Shown: piece by piece, positions 1 through 12,413 of the stretch
Layout of the letters: every line of letters starts with the position of its first letter
How positions within the stretch are numbered: the stretch's first letter is position 1
Made by a program: the position numbers and the translations under genes
The notes under the pieces: generated by a model
Seen by the model: the letters and a program-made list of their open reading frames with translations, nothing else
The model's database searches: none
What the model was told of the DNA's origin: nothing
Assembly: GCA_963969395.1 (NCBI GenBank)
Contig: OZ017801.1
Location: 13,459,611 to 13,523,610 of the forward strand
Direction: 5' to 3'
DNA from: Pseudoscleropodium purum
Taxonomy: Eukaryota; Streptophyta; Bryopsida; Hypnales; Brachytheciaceae
DNA length: 64,000 nt

Positions 1-117
1 AAAACATTAAAACGTCTGCAACCGACCATGTGCGATTGAGAATATGATAGTCATTTAATTCCAATATAGATTCAAATACTTTAACAATGACAAAAGACAT
101 CCCTACGCAAAACATAC

Positions 118-3100
118 CTTGATATAGCTGGAGGGTACTGGAGGCCCAACACGACCAACAGATTTATCATCCCATTCACTGAACGTAGCACCAGCACACG
201 TCTCTGTCAAGCCATAACCCTGGCCAATTGGAGTTCTGTTGAACACCACGCAGTCCAAATGTTAAAATCAAAGTGCACGTCAACGAGCCACAAATATAAG
301 CGAAAAAAGAAGTTCGTCCTAACAAGGTGATGATATGTGAATACAAATTAGTATACACACCGCTTCACAAGAAGGTAAAGACGTCAACCAGAACCCCATG
401 TGCACCACGACTACCATTAAAACCTATGAAACATGTGAATGTCGAGAACGGAGGACAAAGCAACAACGAGGGCGTACGAGTGAAGACCATTACCCAAAAC
501 AGACATTGATGAAACGCTGGGTATCTCGAGAAAGTGGAGCGCCTCCAGAAAGCATTCCTCTAACACGGCCACCGAGAAGGAGTTTAATTTTCTTAAAAAC
601 CAACGCGTCCCAGAGCATCTTCTCAATTCCCCATGCTCCAAACCAACTTCCTTCAATGGCCATAACCCTCCGCTTGTAGGCAATATTAAAGAGAGTTTTC
701 ACTAAAGTTCCTGTGCCATCCACCTTGCACCACATACACCATGAAGTCAACATAAAATGATTCCTCAACTTAGTAAAATCCCAAAACTATCATGCGCACA
801 TACTCAAGCGTAAGAGCAGGTACGATATCCGGAATTATTTCCCGATAACAGTCCCCTATTATCTCATAGTATCAGAATAACAATAAAATGAGCAAATCAA
901 CTTCATGCTGGATAAAATAAACGTCTTCTCCCCTTATGTTGAAGAGGTCGAGTACCTCTACCACGAGAAAGAACAATATAATCACATCTCCATCAGAGTA
1001 GAGCCCCAGCTTCGAAGGATATAATGCAGATTTTGCAGAGATTATACTTAAATCAAGTCATGTACCTTTTTCAACACTCCATCCCGGATTCTATCAAGAA
1101 TTGCAGGAACTGCAGTCATCAATGTGGGCCTCAGCTCAGATGTATCTCCTTTAGTACCATGCTTGATCTTATTTGAAGTGTCAGTTAGGGTCAAAGGTGA
1201 CCCGTATCCAATGCTAGCTCCAGCCGCAATCATCGTCACCTAACAGGCGAACATTACGGTTAATAACTTGCACGGACAACAACAGACTTGCAACCAATCC
1301 TTGTTACGCGGACTAGCAAAAACTACCCAAGGCAGCTCGAAGAAGTTAAACTCAAAAATTCAGTCTTAAACCATGGAAGGTTGCACCGTGAAAGCCGTTT
1401 CTAAAATCCCGCTCAGATATGTTCAGTCCAAAATCCTTTCTAAGCCACACCGCGCAGCCACTCCATTCTCTACAAGACAGTATACAGCTATTCGCAAGGA
1501 AACAATTACCAACGACAAAACTGAAAAAGTATTTTGATAATAGGTTAATAAAGAGTAAAATAGAAAGCAGAGGCGTGGTGTTCTAAGAGTTTGTACCTCA
1601 GCAAGAAGTTCTAGTACGTGCGCAAGGGGCAGGTAGGCCAAGTAAATGTCATTCTTCGACAAGTTAGGGATGAGTGTCGAAACTCCCGCTACAGTCGCAA
1701 CTATATTTGCATGTGACATAACCACTCCCTGTCATTTCAATGCGCATTAGTGCAATAGAACTTGAAAATAGTCAACATTGTTGGAAACTATTTCTACCAC
1801 CCAAAAAATAGCATAAGAAATAAGACTGCAAGAGTAACTCACCGCCAAAAAGGTTTCACAAAATCAATACCAAATAGAGAAACTTCATAAAACGAGATTA
1901 ATAAAACGAGATTAATAAACCATCACAGAATCCTTTACACTCCCAGCATCTCTTCACGTGATCCGCCTCAAAGGTGAGAGGTGTGGAGACACTGAAAAGT
2001 TAGATGTACCATGAGAATCTGCCGGTATATGCACAAAGCAATCTTACCTTGGGCATTCCGGTGCTTCCGCTCGTGTACATAATTACAGCAACATCGCTAG
2101 GTTTTGGCAGGTTAGGAGGTACTGGCGATTTCTGGCCCAACTTTTCCACATTAGAGAAGCTCTCAATTGCCCAGTTACTGCTACTTCCTATTGGAGACGG
2201 TTGTGAATCGTCTCCAATATCCTCCATGTAGACAGCATGCTTAACAGTCTCACACTGGTCGCTAATTGCCATCAGCTTCTTCAGCTGTTTGCGATCACAA
2301 ATCACAGTGGTAGCCTCCGTCTGCAATCAAAACGTATTAATTCTAGAGAAATCAAAACTCGGCCGATTCTTGCAGAACAATAATGCTGAAAGCCCAGCAA
2401 GCTCTGAATTGGTTCTTTTTGCCATATGTCGAACTATCTTATTATATTCTGGACCCCCGCACCCCAACATTTCTCGTATTGTCAATCAACATGTCAAATG
2501 ATCCCAGTAAACCAGAGCAATAAAAAGACACAAGTATAATGATACACTTTATGCAACAAGAGAGATTGTGAAATAAACTTTGAGAACACTCACTTCTCTC
2601 AAAGAGTGCACAAGAGCGTCTTCTCCTAACGAAGCATAAATTGTCACAACTTGAAGGTTTTGCCGGAAGCATGCCTGGGCAAGCACAGTTAAATATCAAA
2701 ACTTCAATCCTGATGATAGGGCTGCCATTGAAAGACACTTACATTCCCCTTACCATTACATAAGGGTAAAACACAGACTATTGAGGGACCTTGTACTGAC
2801 AACCAACCACAATGAACGTCAAACACAACACTAGTAAGGAGCCTGAAGCATATACCCAACACAAATACCTGAAGGGCAAGAAGCCAATCTGCCTGAGTTT
2901 CAGCGAAAATCGCAACTCTGTCTCCCTTCTTGTGACCGAGTGCCACAAGCCCTGACGAAAGATTCACTACCCGAGGTAGCGCCTCGCCATAATTCAGCCA
3001 AATATATTCGCCGAGAGTGACCTTCTCAAACTGCCGACCATCACTACCGGCTACATTTTCCTTCTTAATAAGTTTGCGAGTTCCAAGGAATTTATTCCCA

Positions 3101-3429
3101 GGGTGCTGATGGCAAGCTTGCTCGAATAAGACGGCCAAGGTGTCAGCACCTTCCCAAGGTGTTTCCACAAGGCTTAGAAACCTCTGATTGCGCTTGGTAA
3201 GCCCAGGCTCTCCTCCAACTTCACATGTGACAGCCCGTACCTTGTCTTTCTTTTTGCTCTTCGAGATCACCAACGAAAGCAGGAAAGGCACAAGAAGACC
3301 AACTGTAATAGTAGCCATCAGGTTGTTATCCAACGTCAGTAATCTGTTCTGCGCAGCAGGCAGAGCGGGTATCCCCTCTGGATGGGTCATATCCTCAAGA
3401 GGCGGCAGCCCCGTCTTCCCGTCGGCCAT
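118..3429 (-). CDS. LACS9-like: Long-chain acyl-CoA synthetase, LACS8/LACS9-like (3' end outside window)
   Basis: Activates long-chain fatty acids to acyl-CoA through an acyl-adenylate (AMP-binding family). Seven exons can be placed, all with GT-AG borders and consistent phase: 3429-2869, 2674-2594, 2320-2048, 1728-1597, 1239-1066, 723-494 and 235-118, giving about 523 codons of a family usually near 690-720. The start is the ATG at 3429-3427; an in-frame TAA lies just upstream at 3465-3463. A membrane segment (about residues 30-50) followed by a Lys-rich stretch matches the anchored LACS8/9 type. The P-loop-like AMP motif [11 protein letters not shown] spans the exon 3/4 border, and [12 protein letters not shown] lies in exon 7. 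The C-terminal motor domain lies left of base 1. Assignment rests on remembered family sequence; LACS8 versus LACS9 is not resolved. No lesion is seen in the visible exons. Confidence 0.93.
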
Positions 3430-4676
3430 TTGAGTGAGGCGTTCCAAGCAGCAAACGCCTTGTTATAACTACCGTACAAGCAGGACCTAAAACTGCAAGA
3501 ATGCGCCATGGAGACAACGTCAGTGAAAGCTACCAAGTTACAGTGGACTACAAACGACAAAACACGCCGAAATGCCTGCGACCAACGGATGTAATCTGTT
3601 CTGAAGACCATCACTAGAGGACAAATAAAACGAATTCTCAAAATAGGACCAAAGCCAATGTACTAATCTCATGTAGAAGTCGAATACAATCGATGCAGTA
3701 GCAGGATCTTCCTACTCATTCTATTTTTTCATAATCTCAACATGGATCCGTCAATTAATCATAAATCAAACCAAACAGAGGTGCAACCAACATTCAAGAC
3801 CTAGAGACGTACTTCTATCTGCTCAGTCCTGCACCATAATGTTTGGCGGTATTAAAAGGTTCAATCTCAATCTTCACAACTTTTATACTTACGTAAGATA
3901 TGTGGGGTTCGCATTGCAAACAGTAGATCGGTGCTGAATGAGAAAGCAGGTTCCAGATCTACACTTCGAGAAAATCTTTAAATGGTTCTTTCAATCCTTT
4001 CTTAAAATCTGTTGTTCTTTGCCTTGCATTCATTGAGCCATTCCAAGTAATTCAGCACAGAGCTGCCCCAAAGAAGAGACCGGCATGACAATAATAGAAA
4101 ACTCGTCCCTACAACATGTTACCAACAACCTCTCCAGACTTTCCCTCATCAACAACTACAAAAACATACCCTAAAAATATAGAAATAACATATTTCAGGT
4201 ACAAACAATCTCAACAATCAAGTGTCCGAGCCCATTCCGTGGGCTACAAAGGAATCATAAATTTAATTCATCATATCGGTACTTTAACTTATTTCGATCC
4301 AAAAAACAAAAAATTCCTCAGATGCACTTTCCACTCAAAATACAACCTTCCTTCCACGAAGGTTTCGCACAGGCCACATCAATAACCAAACCAAAATCAT
4401 AATCAGCAGATTAAGGAGATGGCATTGACAACTCAAAATTCATCATAAGAGTAATTTAACCTAAATCGATAATATCGATAAAAGAAACCAGAAACAATTC
4501 GACAATTTCAGATACGATGCTACCGTTTCCGTAATCTAACCCTAAACCCGTTTCCATACACCCTCACGTTTACGAAGGTTTCATGCAGCTCTCGTCAATA
4601 ACCTAGCATTCACGCAAACAAGAAGCCAGAACATGAAAATTCATAGAATCAACAAACCCTGACTCCCAGAATAAAA

Positions 4677-5400
4677 CAACCGACATCCAAAGACACCGTA
4701 AGGAATCACCAAACCCTGTCAGAGCCGTCCAAAGCACCGTCCAAAAGAGAATATTCAAAATCCATCCCCACACCACAAGCATCACAAGAAACACGCCCCG
4801 CGGAAGCAGGCACACTCACACATCCGAAATTTCAATCCGAATTGGCAGATTTGAGCTCCAATTCAAAGCAGCAGAAGACAGACACGGACGGGCAAAGACA
4901 CGAAATGCAAACTAGGGAGAATGGAAAACCTCCGACATCCGTACCCGAGTATTCAAAATAATGCACCACATAGAATCACCAAACCCTACCCGAGTCGTCC
5001 AAAAGCACGGTCCAGAAGCGAATATTCAAAATGTATCCCCTCTCACCACAAATTTGGAAAGAAACACACCGCAGGGACTCAACAGAACCGGAATTTCAAT
5101 CAGTGTGCCTTCGGACCAAATTTGACCTCCAATTTTATTCAATGCAGCCGAAGCGAGACAAGGACGGAGCGAAGGCACGAAAGGCAAAGAAGGGAGAAGG
5201 GAAACCTCCGACATCCGACATCCACTACAAAGAATCACCAAAACCCTACCCGAGCCGTCCCAAGCATCTTCCAAAAGCCAATATTCAAAATGCATCCCCT
5301 CTCACCACAAGATTAGCAAGAACCACGCCCCGGGGAGGCAGGCACACTCGCACGGCCGGAATTTCAAGCAGAATTTGGCAAAATTGAGCTCCAATTCAAT
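4677..5400. repeat. Three diverged tandem units of about 260-270 bp
   Basis: The same ordered landmarks recur three times: CCGACATCC, then GAATCACCAAA.CCCT (starting 4702, 4973 and 5232), then GTCC.AAGCA, TATTCAAAAT, CC.CTC.CACCACAA and finally GAGCTCCAATTC or a degraded form of it. Unit spacing is 271 and 259 bp. Units are clearly diverged with small indels, so the duplication is not recent. Several short open frames across it are accidental. Confidence 0.75.
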
Positions 5401-5639
5401 CCACAAAAGTCACGGACAACAGCAATGGGGGGAAGCGAAACGTACACGCATACGAAGCGAGAGTTGATTGCCGGTAGAACAGTACTGCGAGCAGCAAGCG
5501 ATGGAGCGTGGTGGAGCTTGTTAATAATTTCAGCTTATGATGAGAGCTGCGAAACTGCACGTTAAGGGTCGGGATTTGGGGACGCACTTGAACGAACGGA
5601 GAGGACGAACAGTAAGCTTCGCAGCGATGACAGTGTCAA

Positions 5640-5649
5640 CACGTGGTGC
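5640..5649. promoter_or_regulatory. G-box / ABRE-like element, copy 1
   Basis: Contains CACGTG inside the 10-mer CACGTGGTGC. The identical 10-mer occurs again 86 bp away at 5726-5735. G-boxes bind plant bZIP and bHLH factors; a role here in LACS control is inference. Confidence 0.4.
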
Positions 5650-5725
5650 TTCCTGGAAACGACACCCGGGAGCTCGTGCCTTGCTCCTTTATTTTTTTAA
5701 ATTTGGGAAACCGCCCCTACAAAGC

Positions 5726-5735
5726 CACGTGGTGC
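5726..5735. promoter_or_regulatory. G-box / ABRE-like element, copy 2
   Basis: Second exact CACGTGGTGC, in the context CCACGTGG. It is in the same orientation as copy 1 and lies upstream of the probable LACS leader. Function is inferred from the motif alone. Confidence 0.4.
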
Positions 5736-5800
5736 CCTGCCATTCGGCGTTCCGTTGGACGGAGGGTGGTGAACTGAGGATATGATAGCCGGACCATTCT

Positions 5801-8800
5801 TATTTATTGGTCAAATAATAGGGGTAGCCACACCTTCTTCACCAAGCAAACTTCTAAGGGCCACTTCACATTATGGTTGTTCAAGTCAAGAGGCCATGGA
5901 ATTGAATGGCCAAATTTTGATGAGAGTTCAAAAAAATAAGCAATAAATATGCAAATTTGATAGTCTCTTGGGTTTTCAAGTATGGATGACTCAAATTTTT
6001 ATTACGAGATCATTGCTTTGTGGGCAGTTTTCTTGGCATGCAATCATTTACAAGGGTGACGGCCCTTAGGTTGTGCTTTCTACTGTAAAGAGTCAAGAGG
6101 TTGAGCTCTTGGTTTCTTGAAATGTGATTGGTAGAAATCCGTGGTTTCAAAACCTTCAGCCATATTTTGAAGTGGCCCCAAACTTATAAAGAATGAAAAG
6201 TTGGTGAGAAAAAAGAGGAGTCAATAGGGAGTAGTTTTGGATGAAGAAGGTGTGACCTTCTTTTATGTTGTTTAAAGAATGAGAGTGGAGAATGCACAAT
6301 GAGATTTATGAGTGCAAAATGCACAATTGGTTCAAAACACAAGATGAAGCGCAAAATACAAACTTTGACACAAATGAAAACAAGAAACATGCAAAGTAGA
6401 GGAAATGTGAACTCCAAAGTAGAATATTCTTCTTTAGCAAAATCTTTTGTACATCCATTATTCACCTCTGAAGGAAAATCATGGATGTGGAGAAGATTTC
6501 TTTATACAAGTATATTATGCCAATAGGAAGCCAATGAGAAGTCGCAACATCCCTATTCTCTAAAGATTAGAAGTGTAGTAAAGAAGTTGTGACTATTCCT
6601 AATAGAAGTAACTTGGGAGGCTTCTCAACGATGGTTTTTAAATAAAACTTGTAGCCTTATGATCCATAGATCACATCAATACTAAGGTTTGTAACACCTT
6701 TTCTAATAAACAAACAAATAAGGACGAAAAGTTGTGAAGTAAAAGGAGCTAATATGTAGAGTTGTTTTGCATGAAGAAGGTGTGTCCCCCCTTTTGCATG
6801 TACTCACCTATGATGGAGGAGGAGAGAAGTGTTTACCTATGGAAGAAGATTGACTAATGCTATAATTTTCTAGTGTTTTTACATGTAGAAGAAGGCCTAG
6901 CGTCGATTCTACTTCTGACACTATGTAGGCATGTCGATGTTGGTGAGGCATTATAGCAATAAAGATGAGCTACTCTAGCAATTGGGGTGAATACAACGTG
7001 TGGAATAAGAAATTCTAACACACAATTTAGGGGGAAAGTAGCATGTGAAGGAGGAAATCTTCACTCGCAAAATCTTCATCACACCCAATTTCACCTCTAG
7101 TAGAGAAAAATGGCCATTTGCAATCTTCAAACAATGGGACTTGTACAAGCTAAGGAATATCAAAGAGAGAGTGCCACATCCCTATTCTTTGAAGATTGAA
7201 AATGGGGTAAAGAAGGTGTGACAATCCCTACTATATATTGAATTTACCACAACAATAAAACAATAATTATAATAAATTTGAAACCAAAAAATAAAAATTC
7301 CATTTCAAATTGATTGTCGGTTGAATATTGGTAGTTTTTACAAGACTTTGAGCTTTGAGCTTAGTACCATAAGTTTTAAGTATGACAATCTTCTTAATAT
7401 TCGTATCTTACTTATTTTATGAAGTTATTTTTGAAGCCATGCCACTTTTGTAACAGAATAAAAAAATTAGTAGTTGAAATGGATTGTACTTTCACATCCT
7501 TTGAACAATAGAATATTTATAGAAAAAAATTTGAAAATATTTATTATACAAACCATTGAGAAACTAATACACTAGATTTCTTTTGTCACTAATACAAATA
7601 TTGACTAACACTATTTGTTACATTATCATTAGAAGAGGACAAACAATTAAGTTTGTATTAAAATATCTTTATCTACTTATTTTTCTTGGGCAATTAAATC
7701 TATTCTATATCACTTCTTTCTTGGAGTGCTTGTTTTTTTTGAAGTCATATGTCATTATTACTTAGCTTGTAAAATCATGTGATCTTCACTTAGTTTAATG
7801 TGAAATTCAATTTAGGATTGAATTTATGAATCAATTTCAAAATTGAATGTCAAAACTAATTTTTTTTTTTTTCTTGATCATTAGCATAATACTGTCAAAT
7901 TTACCATTAGACTATGGTATTTGAATCTTTCATTATTTTCCTATAAACATTTTAGGAATCCATAATACTCAAGGACTATAATAGATTTTCATAAATGAAA
8001 ACAACATTGAATATTTCAAGAATCTAATTGATTCTAATAATCAATATAGTGTATTTATTTTAACAAGGAGGAAAATATATAATTATATAGATATAATATT
8101 GATGACTTTCTTAAATTAATATATAAAATTGTAGAGAAATCACAATAGAAGAAATACATTGCAAAGATCAATTGAAAGTAGTTCCACTCAAAAACTTTTA
8201 TGATCATTTCATTCTAAAATCACAATGGTTGATAGATAGTTAGTTAGTACACGAAGTATAAGAGTTTCAATCACATGCATGTATTAAAAAAACATTCAAG
8301 AACCCTAGTGTTTTTCATTCCTAAATATTGCACTTGGATAGCAAGTTTGGCACTTTCAATTGGTGCCAAATAATTAATTAAAGTCGAGAAATAAGGTTTT
8401 GCATTTAAGAATTTAATTTATTAATTTGACTTGAAATTTTAAATGCCAAATTCCTAAAAATTAAACCACCGGATTTGTATAAACATCTTGTCTTCTAACC
8501 TTCTTCATTTGAATTTTAATGTAACTTTCAAAGGTGTGAATGAAATTCATACTCAAGTTGAATATTAGTTTCAATTAGATAGATCCTTAAATATATGTTT
8601 GTGTAAAATGAAGATATTATAGGCTAGTTGCCAAATTTAATTTATTATTTTAACTTCTTTTAGGAATTCGGTATTCAAAAATAAGATTCAACACTTTTAA
8701 ATGACATAGTGAGGTCTAAAATTCTTTTTTGAATACAATTCCTATGTTTTGACAATAAGTAGTCAAGCTCTCATCTTCAAATTATCCTATACCTTTGAAG

Positions 8801-9244
8801 ATTCATAACAAATGATGGATTTCAATATAAAAATGACCTCTACACTCTCAACTTTCACTAAATATCAATGAATTAATTTATTCACTATGGAGACAAAAAT
8901 TGTTTTGAATGTAAATGGTCAAGTGATGCATTGGCATTTTGCTCTATAAATTTTTAATAAATTTTCTGAATTTTTGGCAACTATATTCATATTTATTTGT
9001 AGATTTGGTTGTTTAGTCCCATAATTAGTAAATTTTTTTGGCAATTCTATTTTTTAATTAATTTAAGCCAAACCTACTATCCAAGTGTAGTAATTATTCA
9101 GATGTATTTACAATTTGCTAACATCATCATACATCATTACTTTTGTTGATGCAATAGGCTACACAATGTATGTTTCTCTATATAAATTTAAAAATAAATG
9201 ATGATATACCAAGGTTGGAACCAATTTGTCTTTATTAATGCGTT
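5801..9244. other. AT-rich intergenic DNA, no gene seen
   Basis: Mostly AT-rich sequence with short chance frames only. It holds an old duplication at 6188-7233 (listed separately) and poly-T/poly-A runs such as 7861-7872. No coding-like frame, RNA gene or clear transposon end was recognised. Confidence 0.7.
6188..7233. repeat. Diverged tandem duplication of about 0.5 kb
   Basis: Unit 1 (about 6188-6604) and unit 2 (about 6722-7233) share ordered blocks: a GAAAAGTTG.TGA start, TTTTG.ATGAAGAAGGTGTG, a GGAAA block, then CATCCCTATTCT.T.AAGATT.GAA followed by GTAAAGAAG.TGTGAC. Offset is about 535-640 bp, with indels. The shared content is noncoding. Confidence 0.55.
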
Positions 9245-10125
9245 TGTTACACCCTTATCTTCCTAGGGGGCCCGGGATACCTTAATGAGCAAGGAGGACC
9301 TTGATGGTGACTCTTCAAGCCTTGTAATAGTCTAAAAAGGGAGAAGTGAGACACTCCCGAGCAAATAGGGCACAATAGCGCCCTAGATTTGAAGATGTAC
9401 CTAGCATGTATGACACATTACAGGGCGCTATTGCAAGTATCATATATGCTATAGTAAAGTATCATACATTCTTGGAAAGCTCTTGAGAAGACACATCTAA
9501 CCGTCCAAAGAATACGTGGTTTGGACTAGTGAGTCAAAAATTATGGCTGCTCCAAGTTAGGGGTGTCTTAGTAACTTAGAGATTCTAAGGGGGTTGCTTC
9601 TAAGTAATACTTCTTGGAATAAAACATGTGGCATACCATTGAAAATCTATAAATATAAGGAAACTAGAATGACAAACATTACAAGGTTTTAAGCTATGAA
9701 TGAAAAGTTATGGCCAAAGAGAGGGGCCATGGTAAAGGCAAAATGGCTTTACCGGGTTGACCCAAATCTTTGAAGGGTCATAACTTTGTAAGAAATTGTC
9801 CAAATGGGACAAGTGAGGAGTTCATTGGCATCTATTTTTTGTGTAAATATCCAAAATGGAATTGCATGTGGAATTTGAAGCTTTGATCACAAAGTTATGT
9901 AGTTTGAAAGTTCAAAACTTCAAATGGTAACGTGATGATGATTTCGCTTGGAAATGGGTGGTCTTTCCAAACCCAAGGTGGTTAGGATACCTCCTTTGAC
10001 AAAAGAAGGGGGGTTTGCTTCATCTCACAAAAAAATACTATAGGAGGGGTTGGTCTCACTTCTTACTCCTTCTTGGAACCTTGATGAGTCTCAATAAACC
10101 CCAATGACTCAAAATTGGTGGTGAA
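9245..10125 (+). repeat. Dispersed LTR-like repeat, copy 1
   Basis: Begins TGTTACACCC and is collinear over about 0.85 kb with 22063-22890 and, more weakly, with 18785-19560. Shared landmarks in order include GAGCAAG.GAGACC, CAATAGCGCCCT, CATACATTCTTGGAAA, TTTGGACTAGT, GGGACAAGTGA, GGCATCTATTT and AGTACTATAGGAG. A TGT..ACACCC start is common for plant LTRs, so this could be a solo LTR, but no matching TG..CA end or target duplication was established. Confidence 0.7.
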
Positions 10126-12300
10126 ACTTCACCATTGGTTCCAAGGCACTATGGAGCACTTGTATGAAGTGTCCCATGGCACTAGTTGGAATGGAACCCC
10201 CCCTAAACTAGCTCACACTCAATATATCATGAGTTGGGAGTCCCGATTAGTAATAACAAAAGAGTAGTAAATACACCATGGACTAGTTTGAAATAGGGTG
10301 CAACTCAAGGGCGGTGAGGACCGTGGTGAGTAGTGCCACCATGGGCCTTAGCATTTTAAAATGAAGCTCTGCCCCATGTCAGTAAGTGGCATATCCGGTG
10401 TCACGTGGGAAATGTATGCTAGAGTCTTGATGACTGGGATTTAGCAATGTGAAATGAAAATGGTGACTAACATTGTGCATGCATGGAATGTGTAGTGTTA
10501 GCTAGTTGTGACTCAAGCAAGGTTGGAAACAAGGTGTGGTGAACCCATTGAGCAGTGAAGTGTAATTTAGGCCACAATAGCATTTGACTAAGATTCAAGT
10601 CCAAACAATAAAGAAGAATATGAAAATATCATTATTGATCCAAAGTATTTTACAACTAAATATGGTACATTGGACCCAAATGAGTCACTAGAGGGAACAA
10701 AGTTGTAAGAGAGAGAAACTCTAACCATTTAATTGTTGGTGTGTAAAAAGAGTATGTTTGTTTGAAGTTCTATAGTTGATTTCAAAGAGAAAGTATAAGT
10801 GACGATTAAGCTATACTATCCCTATCTAGTGAAAAGATAGCATGCATCTAGTTTAAATTACCCCCCCTTCATTGGAAAAAATGAGAGCCATTGATTCTAA
10901 GAAAATAATTTCCCCTTCCCCCCCTCTAATACCATTGATCTTGAAAAATAACCAATACAATGCAGATATGGATACAATTACATACAAGAAATACAAATAC
11001 AAAATACATGATTCATTAACCATATTGTTTGTCCATATAGGTTGGTTCAAAAAATATAAATATGGTTAGAGGGTGAATAATTAAAACAAAAAATAATTAT
11101 ATTCTGAATTAATTACTAAATTAATTAAAAATGAGTATTGTGAGTCACTATCTATTTAGAATACTAACCTTTGTTGGAAGAGAAACTATGTCATAATGCA
11201 ACTAAGCTTAAACTTGTAGATATTCCAAAACAAAATAAAGTTTAAGATTTTTTTTCGAATGGATGAATGAAAATTTAAATGCTTAAACAAACTCTAAACG
11301 ACATTGTGTAACCTTTTAAAAAGAATTTTTTACTAGGGTGAACATAATACTACTACAAGTTTTGAATAATGGAATTTTATGGTTTGAACTCATTTTTTAC
11401 TAATTCCAGATTGTTTGAAGTTCAATATAGAATTAGTCTTCATAAGTGTTTGAGATAAAAAGGTTTTCCAAAGAACTTTGAATGTTCTATAATTATAGAG
11501 AATGAAGGAATTCATTGAAAGTTTTCAATCATTAAATGATATTTGAGACCTTTGGAAGGCAATGAGTTTTCAACTATAGGAACATTGTGGGAACATTGAA
11601 AATAATCAAAAACCTGTCTACTAACTTGGTTGAGACCTTGCCATGTCAAATATTCATATTTTATTAATATTTTACTCGTAATAATATTTTTTGAAAAAAA
11701 TTAAAATCAAATTAGTCTTTTTAATATTAAAAAATATATTAATCTAAAAATAATAATTTAAATTTTGAAATATTTATTTTTATTAAATAATCTAATTGCG
11801 TCACTATTGTTTCTAGCAATGGAACAGTAGTGAAACAATCTTCTAGGAGCCCGCAATCTCTTCTAATGACCACAAGCATATGAGCCATTGAAGAGAATTT
11901 TCCCCTAAAGTGAAGAAGTAATAAGATGTCATAACCTTCACTCTCAAACCTCGGGGGGTGTAGTCCTTGAAAAATATAAGGATATAGGTGCAAACACAGG
12001 ATAATTAACAAGGGGGTATTACTTTCTATCCATTGTTTATTTTACACCCTATCATTATGTAATTTTCTAATATAATTCATTAAAAGGGGGCCTATTGTTA
12101 TTTATAATTTCCATTTGCAATGAATTTTCTCTATGCTATAATACTTCTATTATTTTGGTTTACTTGTTTTTAGAAAATTTTGTTATACATATATTAGGTG
12201 TAGGGTAGAAACATGCAGTGTAAGGCACAGAAGTGAAAAAAAACCAATGCACAAACTGTGTAAACATTCCCTGGAAAATACAAGGCATTCATGATGGAGA
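10126..12300. other. Intergenic DNA, partly repeat-derived, no gene seen
   Basis: The first 450 bp (to about 10560) are moderately GC-richer and may be more of the dispersed repeat; blocks near 10375-10520 resemble 20815-20975. The remainder is AT-rich with homopolymer runs (C-run near 10860, T-rich near 11680-11740). Short frames on both strands at 10853-11069 are mirror images of simple sequence and are not genes. Confidence 0.6.
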
Positions 12301-12413
12301 ATGAAACACATTTAATGTGTTCACAAACAACAAAACCTTCTTCAACAAAAATCAATGCAAGTCTGGACAAAATGTGGGGTTCCTAACACAGAGCATGAAG
12401 AGGGTCTACGGTT

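Larger units (their letters stand above)
3430..5800 (-). promoter_or_regulatory. 5' leader and probable promoter region of the LACS gene
   Basis: No credible coding region is found here. Composition changes from AT-rich (3650-4600) to GC-richer DNA at 4600-5790 and then drops sharply to AT-rich spacer, as expected if the LACS transcription start lies around 5.4-5.7 kb with an intron in the 5' leader. That start site is inference; no transcript evidence is available. The stretch contains a three-unit diverged tandem repeat (about 4677-5400) and two G-boxes (5640 and 5726). Confidence 0.4.

Noticed and set aside
4116..5785. Several 60-130 codon frames upstream of LACS
   Set aside because: They change frame between the tandem units and lack conserved content; the region is better explained as promoter, leader and repeats.
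10853..11069. 65-codon frames on both strands
   Set aside because: Mirror-image frames over C-rich and A-rich simple sequence; no support.
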